Positions 45,656 to 52,863 of a stretch of 62,022 nucleotides of DNA are shown in pieces; positions within the stretch are counted from its first letter, which is position 1, and each line of letters opens with the position of its first letter. The notes under the pieces are model-generated. The model was not told the DNA's origin and did no database searches. It saw only the letters and a list, made by a program, of their open reading frames with translations. Position numbers and translations under genes: made by a program. The stretch is from assembly GCA_035524315.1 (NCBI GenBank), contig DATKPD010000032.1, positions 1-62,022 on the forward strand, given 5' to 3'. Source of the DNA: BOG-938 sp035524315 (GTDB lineage: Bacteria; Pseudomonadota; Alphaproteobacteria; Caulobacterales; Caulobacteraceae).

Positions 45656-46023
45656 GGCGGGCATGTAGGCCCGTGGGCCGCTTTCGTAAAGTCTCCGAAA
45701 AAGGAGCCCGCGTCCCGGCCAACCCTACAGCCCGCCGGCGCCCCGCGCCGACGGAAGTCTGAAGATAGAGTTTGATCGAAACGAGGACGGTTTTGGCGGC
45801 CGCTCTGGCCGACGCCCGCTCGCGGCGGGGACGTATCGCGCGGAGTGAAGGCCAACGGGGAGGAAGGCCTTCACCTACGCGGATAGAACTAAGCTACGCT
45901 TACTGAACGCTACTGGGTACGCTTACCCGCTCGGGCTACAACCCCGAACCCGACCAACATAGCTCACAAACCATTGTTATGCATATAAATTATGTTTCAT
46001 GGGAGAACAGGTTATCTGACAGC
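45656..46023. other. 368-bp intergenic region between leuC and argC
   Basis: No gene is supported here. A perfect 9-bp hairpin (GTGAAGGCC/GGCCTTCAC, 45845-45874) is followed by a GGGTA-CGCT-TACCC hairpin (45915-45928). TACGCTTAC is repeated at 45895 and 45918, and an AT-rich tract spans about 45960-46015. It must hold the leuC promoter (minus strand) and could encode a small RNA. Confidence 0.45.
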
Positions 46024-46968
46024 CTAAAGGACTAGACCTTCGGTTTCAGGCCGCCCCGTCAATAGGTTAAGGTTCTGCACCGCCGCCCCGCCCGCGCCCT
46101 TGCCGAGATTGTCGAGGGCCGCGATCAGGCGCGCCTGGCCGCGCTGCTCGTTGCCGAACACAAACAGCTTGAGCCGGTCGGAGCCCTTGAGGATTTCCGC
46201 GTCGAGCGAGGTGTGGCCGTCTTCCAGGCTCGCCACCTCGACCAGCGGCTCGCGGCAATAGGCCTTCGCCAGGACCTGGTGCACGTCGTGCACCGAAGGG
46301 TGGCCCTTAAGCGCCCACAGGTTCAGCGGCGTCTCGACCAGCATGCCGCGGTAGAACCGCCCGACGCTGGGCGCGAAGATCGGGGGGTGGGTCAGGTGCG
46401 CGTGGATCTGCATCTCGCCCACGTGCTTGTGCTGCAGCGTCAGACCATAGGTGCGGAACACCTCGGTCGAGAAGTGCGGCGAGGCCTCGTCCTCGAACTC
46501 GGCGATCATCGCCTTGCCGCCCCCGGAATAGCCCGACACCGCGTTGACGGTGACCGGAAAGCCCTCGGGAATCAGGCCGGCGCGGGTCAGAGGCCGCATC
46601 AGGGCCAGAAAACCCGTGGGATAGCAGCCCGGATTGGACACCCGCTTGGAGGCGGCGATCGCGGCCCGTTGACCGGGGTCGAGCTCGGCGAAGCCATAGG
46701 TCCAGCCGGCGGCCGTGCGGTGCGCGGTCGAGGCGTCGATCACCTTGACCTTGGGATTGTCGATCAGGGCCACGGCCTCGCGCGCCGCATCGTCAGGCAG
46801 GCACAGGATCACCACGTCGGCGTCGTTGAGCGCCTCGCGCCGGGCCTTGGGGTCCTTGCGCTTGTCGCCTTCGAGCGCGACCAGGGTCAGGCCGGCGTGG
46901 CCGGCCAGCCGCTCGCGGATTTCCAGGCCGGTCGTGCCGGCGGCCCCGTCGATGAACACAGTGGTCAT
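46024..46968 (-). CDS. argC: N-acetyl-gamma-glutamyl-phosphate reductase, type 2
   Basis: A 314-residue enzyme of the short type-2 AGPR group. TVFIDGAAGTTGLEIRERL binds NADP and Cys115 in SNPGCYPTGF is the catalytic nucleophile; HLTHPPIFAPSVGRFYRGM follows. It carries out the third step of arginine synthesis. The start is ATG at 46968 with GAGGAAAAAAG upstream; an open frame further upstream crosses the tandem repeat and is non-coding. Confidence 0.95.
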   Translation of the reverse strand: MTTVFIDGAAGTTGLEIRERLAGHAGLTLVALEGDKRKDPKARREALNDADVVILCLPDDAAREAVALIDNPKVKVIDASTAHRTAAGWTYGFAELDPGQRAAIAASKRVSNPGCYPTGFLALMRPLTRAGLIPEGFPVTVNAVSGYSGGGKAMIAEFEDEASPHFSTEVFRTYGLTLQHKHVGEMQIHAHLTHPPIFAPSVGRFYRGMLVETPLNLWALKGHPSVHDVHQVLAKAYCREPLVEVASLEDGHTSLDAEILKGSDRLKLFVFGNEQRGQARLIAALDNLGKGAGGAAVQNLNLLTGRPETEGLVL

Positions 46969-47040
46969 TCTTTTTTCCTCGGCCTGGCCCTGCCGCGCCG
47001 CGGCTTGAGCGCGACGCCGAAGGTGAGAAAAACAAATACG

Positions 47041-47118
47041 CGCTGATGGAGCGGTTAAGCGATAGCGCAAACAAAAAACGCGCTCATGTAGCCGTGAGGC
47101 GATAGCGCAAACAAAAAA
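47041..47118. repeat. Two-copy 40-bp tandem repeat between rplS and argC
   Basis: The 20-bp core GCGATAGCGCAAACAAAAAA occurs at 47059-47078 and 47099-47118, 40 bp apart; the preceding 18 bases are also similar (CGCTGATGGAGC versus CGCTCATGTAGC). The second core contains the T-run of the rplS terminator. The argC promoter must lie in or just past it. Confidence 0.8.
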
Positions 47119-47143
47119 GCCTCGGCGGGAGGTCCGCCGAGGC
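47113..47143 (-). terminator. Rho-independent terminator of the rpsP-rimM-trmD-rplS operon
   Basis: GCCTCGGCGG (47119-47128) and CCGCCGAGGC (47134-47143) form a perfect 10-bp stem with a 5-nt loop. On the minus strand six T residues follow (A-run 47113-47118). It lies 26 bp past the rplS stop. Confidence 0.9.
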
Positions 47144-47169
47144 CTTTGTAACCGTCCTGGAAGAGCTGA

Positions 47170-47574
<405 letters not shown>

Positions 47575-47593
47575 GGTCATGTCTCCTTGGGCT

Positions 47594-48304
47594 TCACTTG
47601 CCCTTTGGCTGTAAGTTGGCGAGGCGGGCCGCCCAAAGATCGGGCCGCCGCTCGCGGGTGGTCTCTTCACTCTGCGCCTTGCGCCACTTGGCGATTTCGC
47701 CGTGATGGCCGCTCAGCAGCACCTCGGGGATGTCGAGCCCTTCGAACGTCCGCGGCCGTGTGTACTGCGGATGTTCGAGGCGCCCGTCCTCGAAGCTTTC
47801 ACTCTCCAGCGAGGCGGCTGCTCCGAGCACGCCCGGAACCAGTCGCACACTGGCCTCGATCGCCACCATGGCCGCCGCCTCGCCGCCGGCGAGAACCGCG
47901 TCGCCCACGGCGACCTCCTCGAACCCGCGCGCGTCGAGCACCCGCTGGTCCACCCCCTCGAACCGTCCGCACAGGACGATCAGTCCCGGGCCGGCGGCCC
48001 ATTCACGCACGCGCGCCTGGGTCAGGGGCCGCCCCCGGGCGCTCATATACAAAAGCGGCCGCCCCGACCGCTCCACTGAATCCAGTGCAGCGGCGATCAC
48101 GTCCGCTCTCAAAACCTGTCCTGGACCGCCCCCGGCGGGGGTGTCGTCCAGGAAGCCGCGCTTATCCGCCGAAAAGGCGCGAATGTCCACCGTTTCCAGT
48201 GTCCACAAGCCCTGCTCGCGCCAGGCCGTCCCGATCAGCGAGACGCCGAGCGGCCCGGGAAAGGCCTCTGGCGCCATGGTCAGGACGCTGACGGCGAAGC
48301 TCAC
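47594..48304 (-). CDS. trmD: tRNA (guanine-37-N1)-methyltransferase
   Basis: A 236-residue SPOUT methyltransferase with the trefoil-knot motifs LIVLCGRFEGVDQRV and VAVGDAVLAGGEAAAM, and the C-terminal ARRPDLW-type helix (ERRPDLWAARLA). It methylates G37 of tRNAs reading CNN codons, preventing +1 frameshifting. The GTG start overlaps the rimM stop (GTGA). Confidence 0.95.
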   Translation of the reverse strand: MSFAVSVLTMAPEAFPGPLGVSLIGTAWREQGLWTLETVDIRAFSADKRGFLDDTPAGGGPGQVLRADVIAAALDSVERSGRPLLYMSARGRPLTQARVREWAAGPGLIVLCGRFEGVDQRVLDARGFEEVAVGDAVLAGGEAAAMVAIEASVRLVPGVLGAAASLESESFEDGRLEHPQYTRPRTFEGLDIPEVLLSGHHGEIAKWRKAQSEETTRERRPDLWAARLANLQPKGK

Positions 48305-48816
48305 GCGTCACGCTCCGACACTTCGTTCGGCGGATCGGCCACCACCTTGCCGCCCGCCAGGTCCACGGCCGGAACCGCTTCGCGCGTGAACGGCAGGTAC
48401 CAGCTCGGTCCCCGGCCGGGGTCGATCTCCAGCAGGTCACCCGAACCGAAGTTCTGCACCGCCTTGATCTTGCCGAGCGGGCTTCCGTCCAGCCGTTCGA
48501 CGGCCAGCCCGACCAGATCGGTCAGGTAGAACTCGTCCTCGTCGGTCGGCGGCAGGACCGAGCGCGGCACGAACAGCTTCAGCCCCCGCAGCCGGTCCGC
48601 CGCGGTCTTGTCCGGGCATTCCTTGGCCTTGGCGATGACCCCGCCCTTGACTGAGCGTCCGGAAACCAAGGTCAGGGCGTGGCCGCCGTCTTCGCGCAGC
48701 AGGGTGCGGTAGTCAATCAGCGCCGCCGGGCTCTCGGTATAGGCCGCGATGCGCAGCTCGCCCTGAACGCCGAACGCGCCGGTCACCTTGCCGATCAGGA
48801 CCAGTTTATCGGTCAT
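48301..48816 (-). CDS. rimM: Ribosome maturation factor RimM
   Basis: A 171-residue RimM with the N-terminal beta-barrel (LIGKVTGAFGVQGELRI, ADRLRGLKLFVPRSVLPP) and C-terminal PRC-barrel (EFYLTDLVGLAVERLDGSPLG, GDLLEI). It binds S19 and helps 30S head assembly. A hairpin element at 48827-48850 separates it from rpsP. Confidence 0.94.
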   Translation of the reverse strand: MTDKLVLIGKVTGAFGVQGELRIAAYTESPAALIDYRTLLREDGGHALTLVSGRSVKGGVIAKAKECPDKTAADRLRGLKLFVPRSVLPPTDEDEFYLTDLVGLAVERLDGSPLGKIKAVQNFGSGDLLEIDPGRGPSWYLPFTREAVPAVDLAGGKVVADPPNEVSERDA

Positions 48817-48826
48817 AGCCGAAGCT

Positions 48827-48850
48827 CCCCTCTCCCTCGCGGGAGAGGGG
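48827..48850. repeat. CCCCTCTCCC hairpin between rpsP and rimM
   Basis: CCCCTCTCCC and GGGAGAGGGG form a perfect 10-bp stem with a TCGC loop. No U-tract follows on the minus strand, so it is more likely an mRNA-processing or stabilising element than a terminator. It is similar in style to 34422-34445 and 58350-58442. Confidence 0.65.
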
Positions 48851-48858
48851 ATTGCCTA

Positions 48859-49347
48859 TTACGCTTCGGCCGGAGTTTCTTCGACGGCGGCTTCCGGCGC
48901 GGCCTCGGCTTCAGCCTCAGGCGCGACTTCAGCTTCAACTTCGGGTTCGAGCGCGGGCGCGGCGGCGGCTTCGGCGGCAGCGGCCTTGGCTTCAGCCTCG
49001 GCGGCGGCGCGCTCTTCTTCGCGCTGGGCGCGTTCGGCCGCACGTTCCTGGGCCTTCTTGCCCGGGGCGCCCTTGCTCGGGTTGTTGCTGTGCTGCCACT
49101 GCACCAGGCCTTCGGCGGCCAGGAAGCGCGCCACGCGGTCGGTGGGCTGGGCGCCCTTCTTCAGCCACGCCTCGATCGACGTCACGTTCAGGGTGACGCG
49201 GTTGGGGTCGTCCTTCTTGAGGATCGGGTTGTAGGCGCCGACCTTTTCGATGAAGCGGCCGTCGCGCGCCGAATGGCTGTCAGCGATGACGATGGAGTAA
49301 TAGGGGCGCTTCTTGGCGCCGCCGCGGGCGAGACGGATCTTCAGCAT
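48859..49347 (-). CDS. rpsP: 30S ribosomal protein S16 with long Ala/Glu tail
   Basis: A 162-residue S16. The conserved domain (KIRLARGGAKKRPYYSIVIAD to about residue 95) is followed by about 65 residues of Ala/Glu/Pro-rich coiled or disordered tail. Standard S16 is 80-90 residues; extended tails occur in many alphaproteobacteria, but this one is long. S16 assists 30S assembly. It is the first gene of the rpsP-rimM-trmD-rplS operon. Confidence 0.96.
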   Translation of the reverse strand: MLKIRLARGGAKKRPYYSIVIADSHSARDGRFIEKVGAYNPILKKDDPNRVTLNVTSIEAWLKKGAQPTDRVARFLAAEGLVQWQHSNNPSKGAPGKKAQERAAERAQREEERAAAEAEAKAAAAEAAAAPALEPEVEAEVAPEAEAEAAPEAAVEETPAEA

Positions 49348-49387
49348 TTCAATAGTCCTTCTTGAGTTCGATCAGATTTGATTTCGA

Positions 49388-50917
49388 TCAGGGTTTGGGT
49401 TTGTTGAACGGAAAACCGGGAGGGGCGCCGCCGAGACCCGGGAGCTTGGGTCCGCCGCCGCCGAGGCCGGGAAGATTGGGCGGGGTCTGGCCGGGCCCCA
49501 TGAACTTGGCCAGGTCGGCCTGGCTGGGCATGCCGCCGGGCGGCATGCCCCCGCCGCCGCCCAGGCCGCCCAGGCCCATGGCCTGGGTCAGGCGCGCCAT
49601 CGACTTGCCGCCGTCGCGGCTCATCATCTTGAACATGTCGGCCATCTGCCGGTGCTGCTTGAGCAGGCGGTTGACCTCCTGGACCTCGACCCCGGCGCCC
49701 GCTGCGATGCGGCGCTTGCGCGAGCCGTTGAGGATGTCGGGCTTCTTGCGCTCGATCGCGGTCATCGAGGTGATGATCGCCTCCTGGCGCTTGAAGGCCT
49801 TGTCCGAGATGTTCGCTTCGGAAATCTGCTTCTTGATCTTCTGCACGCCGGGCAGCAGGCCCATCAGGCCCTGCATGCCGCCCATGCGCTGCATCTGACG
49901 CAGTTGCTCGGCCAGATCGTCCAGGTCGAACTGACCCTTCTGCATCTTCTTGGCCATCTTCTCGGCCTTGGCCTGGTCGAAGTCGGCCACGGCCTTCTCG
50001 ACCAGGGCCACCACGTCGCCGGCGCCGAGGATGCGCCCGGCCACGCGGCGGGCGTCAAACGCGTCCAGGGCGTCGACCTTTTCGCCGGCGCCCAGGAACT
50101 TGATCGGCAGACCGGTGACGGCGCGCATGCTCAGCGCCGCCCCGCCGCGCGAGTCGCCGTCGGCGCGGGTCAGGATCAGGCCGGTCAGCGGCAGGCGCTC
50201 GTGGAAGGCCTTGGCCGTGCGCACGGCGTCCTGGCCGGTCAGGCTGTCAGCCACCAGCAAGGTCTCGGTCGGGGTCGCGATGCGGGCGATCTCGGCCGCC
50301 TCGCTCATCATCGCTTCGTCCAGCGTGGTGCGCCCGGCGGTGTCCAGGATCAGCACGTCGTAGCCGCCCAATCGCCCGGCGTTGAGCGCCCGGCGCGCGA
50401 TGTCCGGCGCGCCCTGGCCGGCCATGATCGGCAGGACGTCGACCTCGACCTGCTGGCCCAGGGCCGCGAGCTGCTCCATCGCCGCCGGACGGCGGGTGTC
50501 GAGCGAGGCCATCAGGACCTTCTTGCGCTCGAACTTGGTCAGGCGCAGCGCCAGCTTGGCCGAGGTGGTGGTCTTGCCCGAGCCCTGCAGGCCGGCCATC
50601 AGGATCACCGCCGGCGGCGTGACCGACAGGTTCAGCCCCTCGGGCGGGCCCTCGCCGCCCAGCATCTCGACCAGGCCGTCGTGGACGATCTTGACCACCT
50701 GCTCGGACGGCTTGACCGCGCGGATCACGCTTTCGCCGGTGGCCTGTTCCTTGGCCTTGGCGATGAAGTCGCGCACCACCGGCAGGGCGACGTCGGCCTC
50801 GAGCAGGGCCAGACGCACCTCGCGCAAGGCCTCCTCGACATCGCGCTCGGACAGCACGCCGCGACCGGTCAACCGGTCGAACACCCCTGTCAGTCGCTCG
50901 CCTAAGCTCTCGAACAT
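49388..50917 (-). CDS. ffh: Signal recognition particle protein Ffh
   Basis: A 509-residue SRP54. The N domain (1-85) is followed by the GTPase G domain with LQGSGKTTTSAKLA, DTRRPAAMEQL and LILDTAGRTT. The methionine-rich M domain (about 320-440) has the RNA-binding SRKRRIAAGAGVEVQEVN motif. A Gly/Pro-rich C-terminal tail follows. It targets membrane proteins co-translationally with FtsY. The ATG at 50917 is fixed by the conserved FESLGERLTGVFDRL start. The 4.5S RNA is not in this window. Confidence 0.96.
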   Translation of the reverse strand: MFESLGERLTGVFDRLTGRGVLSERDVEEALREVRLALLEADVALPVVRDFIAKAKEQATGESVIRAVKPSEQVVKIVHDGLVEMLGGEGPPEGLNLSVTPPAVILMAGLQGSGKTTTSAKLALRLTKFERKKVLMASLDTRRPAAMEQLAALGQQVEVDVLPIMAGQGAPDIARRALNAGRLGGYDVLILDTAGRTTLDEAMMSEAAEIARIATPTETLLVADSLTGQDAVRTAKAFHERLPLTGLILTRADGDSRGGAALSMRAVTGLPIKFLGAGEKVDALDAFDARRVAGRILGAGDVVALVEKAVADFDQAKAEKMAKKMQKGQFDLDDLAEQLRQMQRMGGMQGLMGLLPGVQKIKKQISEANISDKAFKRQEAIITSMTAIERKKPDILNGSRKRRIAAGAGVEVQEVNRLLKQHRQMADMFKMMSRDGGKSMARLTQAMGLGGLGGGGGMPPGGMPSQADLAKFMGPGQTPPNLPGLGGGGPKLPGLGGAPPGFPFNKPKP

Positions 50918-51117
50918 GCTCTCGCCTTCTCGCCTCGGATGCACGCGCAACGCAAAACGCCCCCGTGCACGATCACGTGGACGGGGGGCCTCGCCGTCCT
51001 CGTCCGATATGATGCATCGGGGTCGTGACGGGAGAGGGCGCGTTGCAAAATGCGCCGAGAGGGGCGGCTTATGCGCGCGGAGGGGGCCGAGAGTCAACCT
51101 GCGCCATATTGGGGCAG

Positions 51118-51130
51118 TGTCTCAGTTTGA
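51118..51130 (+). repeat. Left terminal inverted repeat of the IS1-like element
   Basis: TGTCTCAGTTTGA, the exact reverse complement of 52080-52092. It also encodes the last residues and stop of the small membrane protein (SN*). Confidence 0.8.
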
Positions 51131-51436
51131 AATTGGTGAAATCCAATAGGCAGGGAAGTAAGTGACGGCAGCCAGGACCGTCGTCGCGAGGACTGCCATT
51201 AGCCAAGACCCGATAACAAGCACGATAAGCCCACTTTTGCGCCAGGATACGCGATAGTTCTGAGCCCAAAGATCGAGAATGAATTTACGGTGTATCCAAA
51301 CTATGACAGCCGCGGCAACGGCAGCACCGCCGACCAAGCTCACGAAATGATCTTTGCAAAATCCGCCTATGGCACCGATCACCAACGGCACCCATACCTC
51401 AGCGAGGCGGAAGTTAATTGGAAGTCTCAGTCCCAT
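51122..51436 (-). CDS. Small membrane protein, passenger in the IS1-like element
   Basis: A 104-residue protein with about three hydrophobic segments: WVPLVIGAIGGF, VSLVGGAAVAAAVIVWI and LIVLVIGSWLMAVLATTVLAAV. A basic loop lies between them. Its final codons (ISN*) lie in the left terminal repeat, where the transposase of related elements normally ends. The start ATG at 51436 lacks a clear ribosome-binding site and the open frame continues upstream into the transposase remnant, so the true start is uncertain. No family recognised. Confidence 0.5.
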   Translation of the reverse strand: MGLRLPINFRLAEVWVPLVIGAIGGFCKDHFVSLVGGAAVAAAVIVWIHRKFILDLWAQNYRVSWRKSGLIVLVIGSWLMAVLATTVLAAVTYFPAYWISPISN

Positions 51437-51672
51437 CGCGCGCCGCCCGCTTCTTGTCCGGCCCCCGAGCCGCGGGCTTAGCCTCGCGCGCCTCAACGCG
51501 CTCCGCAATGTCTTCCATCGTCCAGAGCGTTTGAGAGACGCCAGCCCCATCGCCGGGCTTATGTGCGGCGTCTTATGCCCCCGCACGAAATGGTAAAACA
51601 TAAAGTACAAGGCAGGGGCGTGGTTCTCCAACTTTTTACTATAGTAGTGTTTTGCCGCGTGAACCGACGAAT
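51414..51672 (-). pseudogene. Frameshifted C-terminal remnant of an IS1-family transposase
   Basis: Reading the minus strand in three phases recovers RRFTR, then SKKLENHAPALYFMFYHFVR and GHKT, then SPAMG with GVSQTLWTMEDIAERVEA and RGPDKKRAARDGTETSN ending in TAA at 51414. These blocks line up, from memory, with the end of alphaproteobacterial IS1-type transposases (RRFTRLTNAFSKKLENH, NFVRxHKTL, SPAMAAG, LWxxEDIV, ARGPYKKR, ISN). At least two frameshifts separate them, and the catalytic N-terminal two thirds are absent. Confidence 0.8.
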
Positions 51673-51775
51673 CGGCAGCGAGCATGACGCCATCCTATTC
51701 TTCGTCGCTAGCGATCCGCGAAACCATAATAGGCGCGCCGGTTACTTCACCCAGGCCGCCCCTGTCCTCAGGACC

Positions 51776-52024
51776 TTAGACAGTGAGATCGCCTTTTACG
51801 TAGATTTTGGTGAAACCACGAGGCCCACCCCAATCGGCCGCACTCCTAATGGCACGGTCTAAGTCGTCGATTCCGGCAAATACCGTGAAGGTCGCTGATT
51901 GGCCGTCGCTATTGTCAGCCCCACCTAAAATATCCCATTTGCCAGAGGGCGTCGCAGATACAAGCATCCCGTCGTGTGTTGCACGGGAGTCGTTTGATTT
52001 CAGACGTATGATTTCGAAGGCCAT
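51776..52024 (-). CDS. Hypothetical protein, passenger in the IS1-like element
   Basis: An 82-residue protein (MAFEIIRLKSNDSRATHDG at the start) of mixed alpha/beta character, with no signal peptide or known motif. The start is ATG at 52024, 56 bp inside the right terminal repeat. It lies where the transposase start would be expected, so it may have replaced it. No family recognised; lower GC than the chromosome supports foreign origin. Confidence 0.5.
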   Translation of the reverse strand: MAFEIIRLKSNDSRATHDGMLVSATPSGKWDILGGADNSDGQSATFTVFAGIDDLDRAIRSAADWGGPRGFTKIYVKGDLTV

Positions 52025-52079
52025 GCCCGAAAATAGGCGCTTGCCGCCTGTTACGCCATCCTTGCAACGGGCTTAGATC

Positions 52080-52092
52080 TCAAACTGAGACA
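52080..52092 (-). repeat. Right terminal inverted repeat of the IS1-like element
   Basis: TCAAACTGAGACA on the plus strand, the exact reverse complement of 51118-51130. Confidence 0.8.
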
Positions 52093-52249
52093 GCGCCTAA
52101 ATTGGGCCTGCTCTTGGCCGGCCACGGGCCGTCGTTCTCCATCTCATGCGGCCGCCCCCTTTGACGCGTTCGTCCAAGGGGCTGACAAACCCAAAACCGC
52201 GGGGTATAAGAAGGCTACATCGATCGTTTGCGCTGGATGGCGCTTTCGA

Positions 52250-52278
52250 GCGGCGGCCGCCCGGCCCGCCGCTTTTTT
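52250..52278 (+). terminator. Leader terminator (possible attenuator) of the rimP-nusA-infB operon
   Basis: GCGGCGG (52250-52256) and CCGCCGC (52266-52272) form a stem with a 9-nt loop, and six T residues follow (52273-52278). It ends 15 bp before the rimP start, in the operon leader, so it would act as an attenuator rather than a gene-end terminator. Confidence 0.65.
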
Positions 52279-52293
52279 GTTGGAATTTCAGCC

Positions 52294-52857
52294 TTGCGCG
52301 GCAAGACGCCCGAAGACCGGTCCCTGATTGAGCTGCTCGACCCCGTGGCCGAGGCGGCCGGCTATGAGATCGTGCGCCTGCGCCTGATGGGCGGCCAGAC
52401 GCGCCGCCTGCAGATCATGGCCGAGCGGCCCGACGGCACAATGGACGTCGAGGATTGCGCGAACCTCTCGCGCGCCGCCTCCCAGGTGCTGGACGCGGTC
52501 GACCCGATCAAGGGCGAATATCTGCTCGAGGTGTCGACCCCGGGCATCGACCGTCCCCTGACCCGGCTGAAGGACTTCGAGACCTTCGAGGGTTTGGAGG
52601 TGCGCATGGAGCTGGACCGCCTGGCCGAGGGCCGCAAGCGTTTCCGCGGCAAGCTGGCCGGGGTCGAGGACGGCAATGTCGGCATCGACCTGGAAGAAGA
52701 AGCGGACACCACGGTCTATGTGCCCTTCGCCTGGATCACCGAGGCCAAGCTGGTGCTGAGCGACGAATTGCTCAAGCGCGGCGCCGAGGAACGTGAATCC
52801 CGCCTGCAAAACCAATCATCGGAATCGTCCCCAAGTTCGTCCGAAGACGAGGAGTAG
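52294..52857 (+). CDS. rimP: Ribosome maturation factor RimP
   Basis: A 187-residue RimP with LIELLDPVAEAAGYEIVRLRL, the middle VEDCANLSRAASQVLDAVDPI and EYLLEVSTPGIDRPL. The C-terminal SH3-like half precedes a Ser/Glu-rich tail. It assists 30S assembly. The frame is open to 52228, but the family N-terminus corresponds to the TTG at 52294, just past the leader terminator. nusA follows after 6 bp. Confidence 0.92.
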   Translation: MRGKTPEDRSLIELLDPVAEAAGYEIVRLRLMGGQTRRLQIMAERPDGTMDVEDCANLSRAASQVLDAVDPIKGEYLLEVSTPGIDRPLTRLKDFETFEGLEVRMELDRLAEGRKRFRGKLAGVEDGNVGIDLEEEADTTVYVPFAWITEAKLVLSDELLKRGAEERESRLQNQSSESSPSSSEDEE

Positions 52858-52863
52858 AACGCC

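Larger units (their letters stand above)
51115..52095 (-). mobile_element. Decayed IS1-like element with passenger genes
   Basis: Bounded by 13-bp perfect inverted repeats (51118-51130 and 52080-52092), extended to an imperfect 16/18 match by GGC outside. The 8-bp flanks CATATTGG and TAAATTGG agree at 6 positions, suggesting a worn target duplication. Inside are a frameshifted IS1-type transposase C-terminus and two small genes, all on the minus strand. Composition is well below the window average in GC. Most of the transposase is missing, so the element is not autonomous. Confidence 0.75.

Noticed and set aside
45767..45777. AGAGTTTGATC, resembling the 5' end of 16S rRNA
   Set aside because: Only 11 bases match; the sequence after them does not continue as rRNA, and this is an ordinary spacer upstream of leuC.
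51563..51862. 99-codon plus-strand frame in the IS1-like element
   Set aside because: It is antisense to the transposase remnant, whose residues match a known family in the opposite direction.
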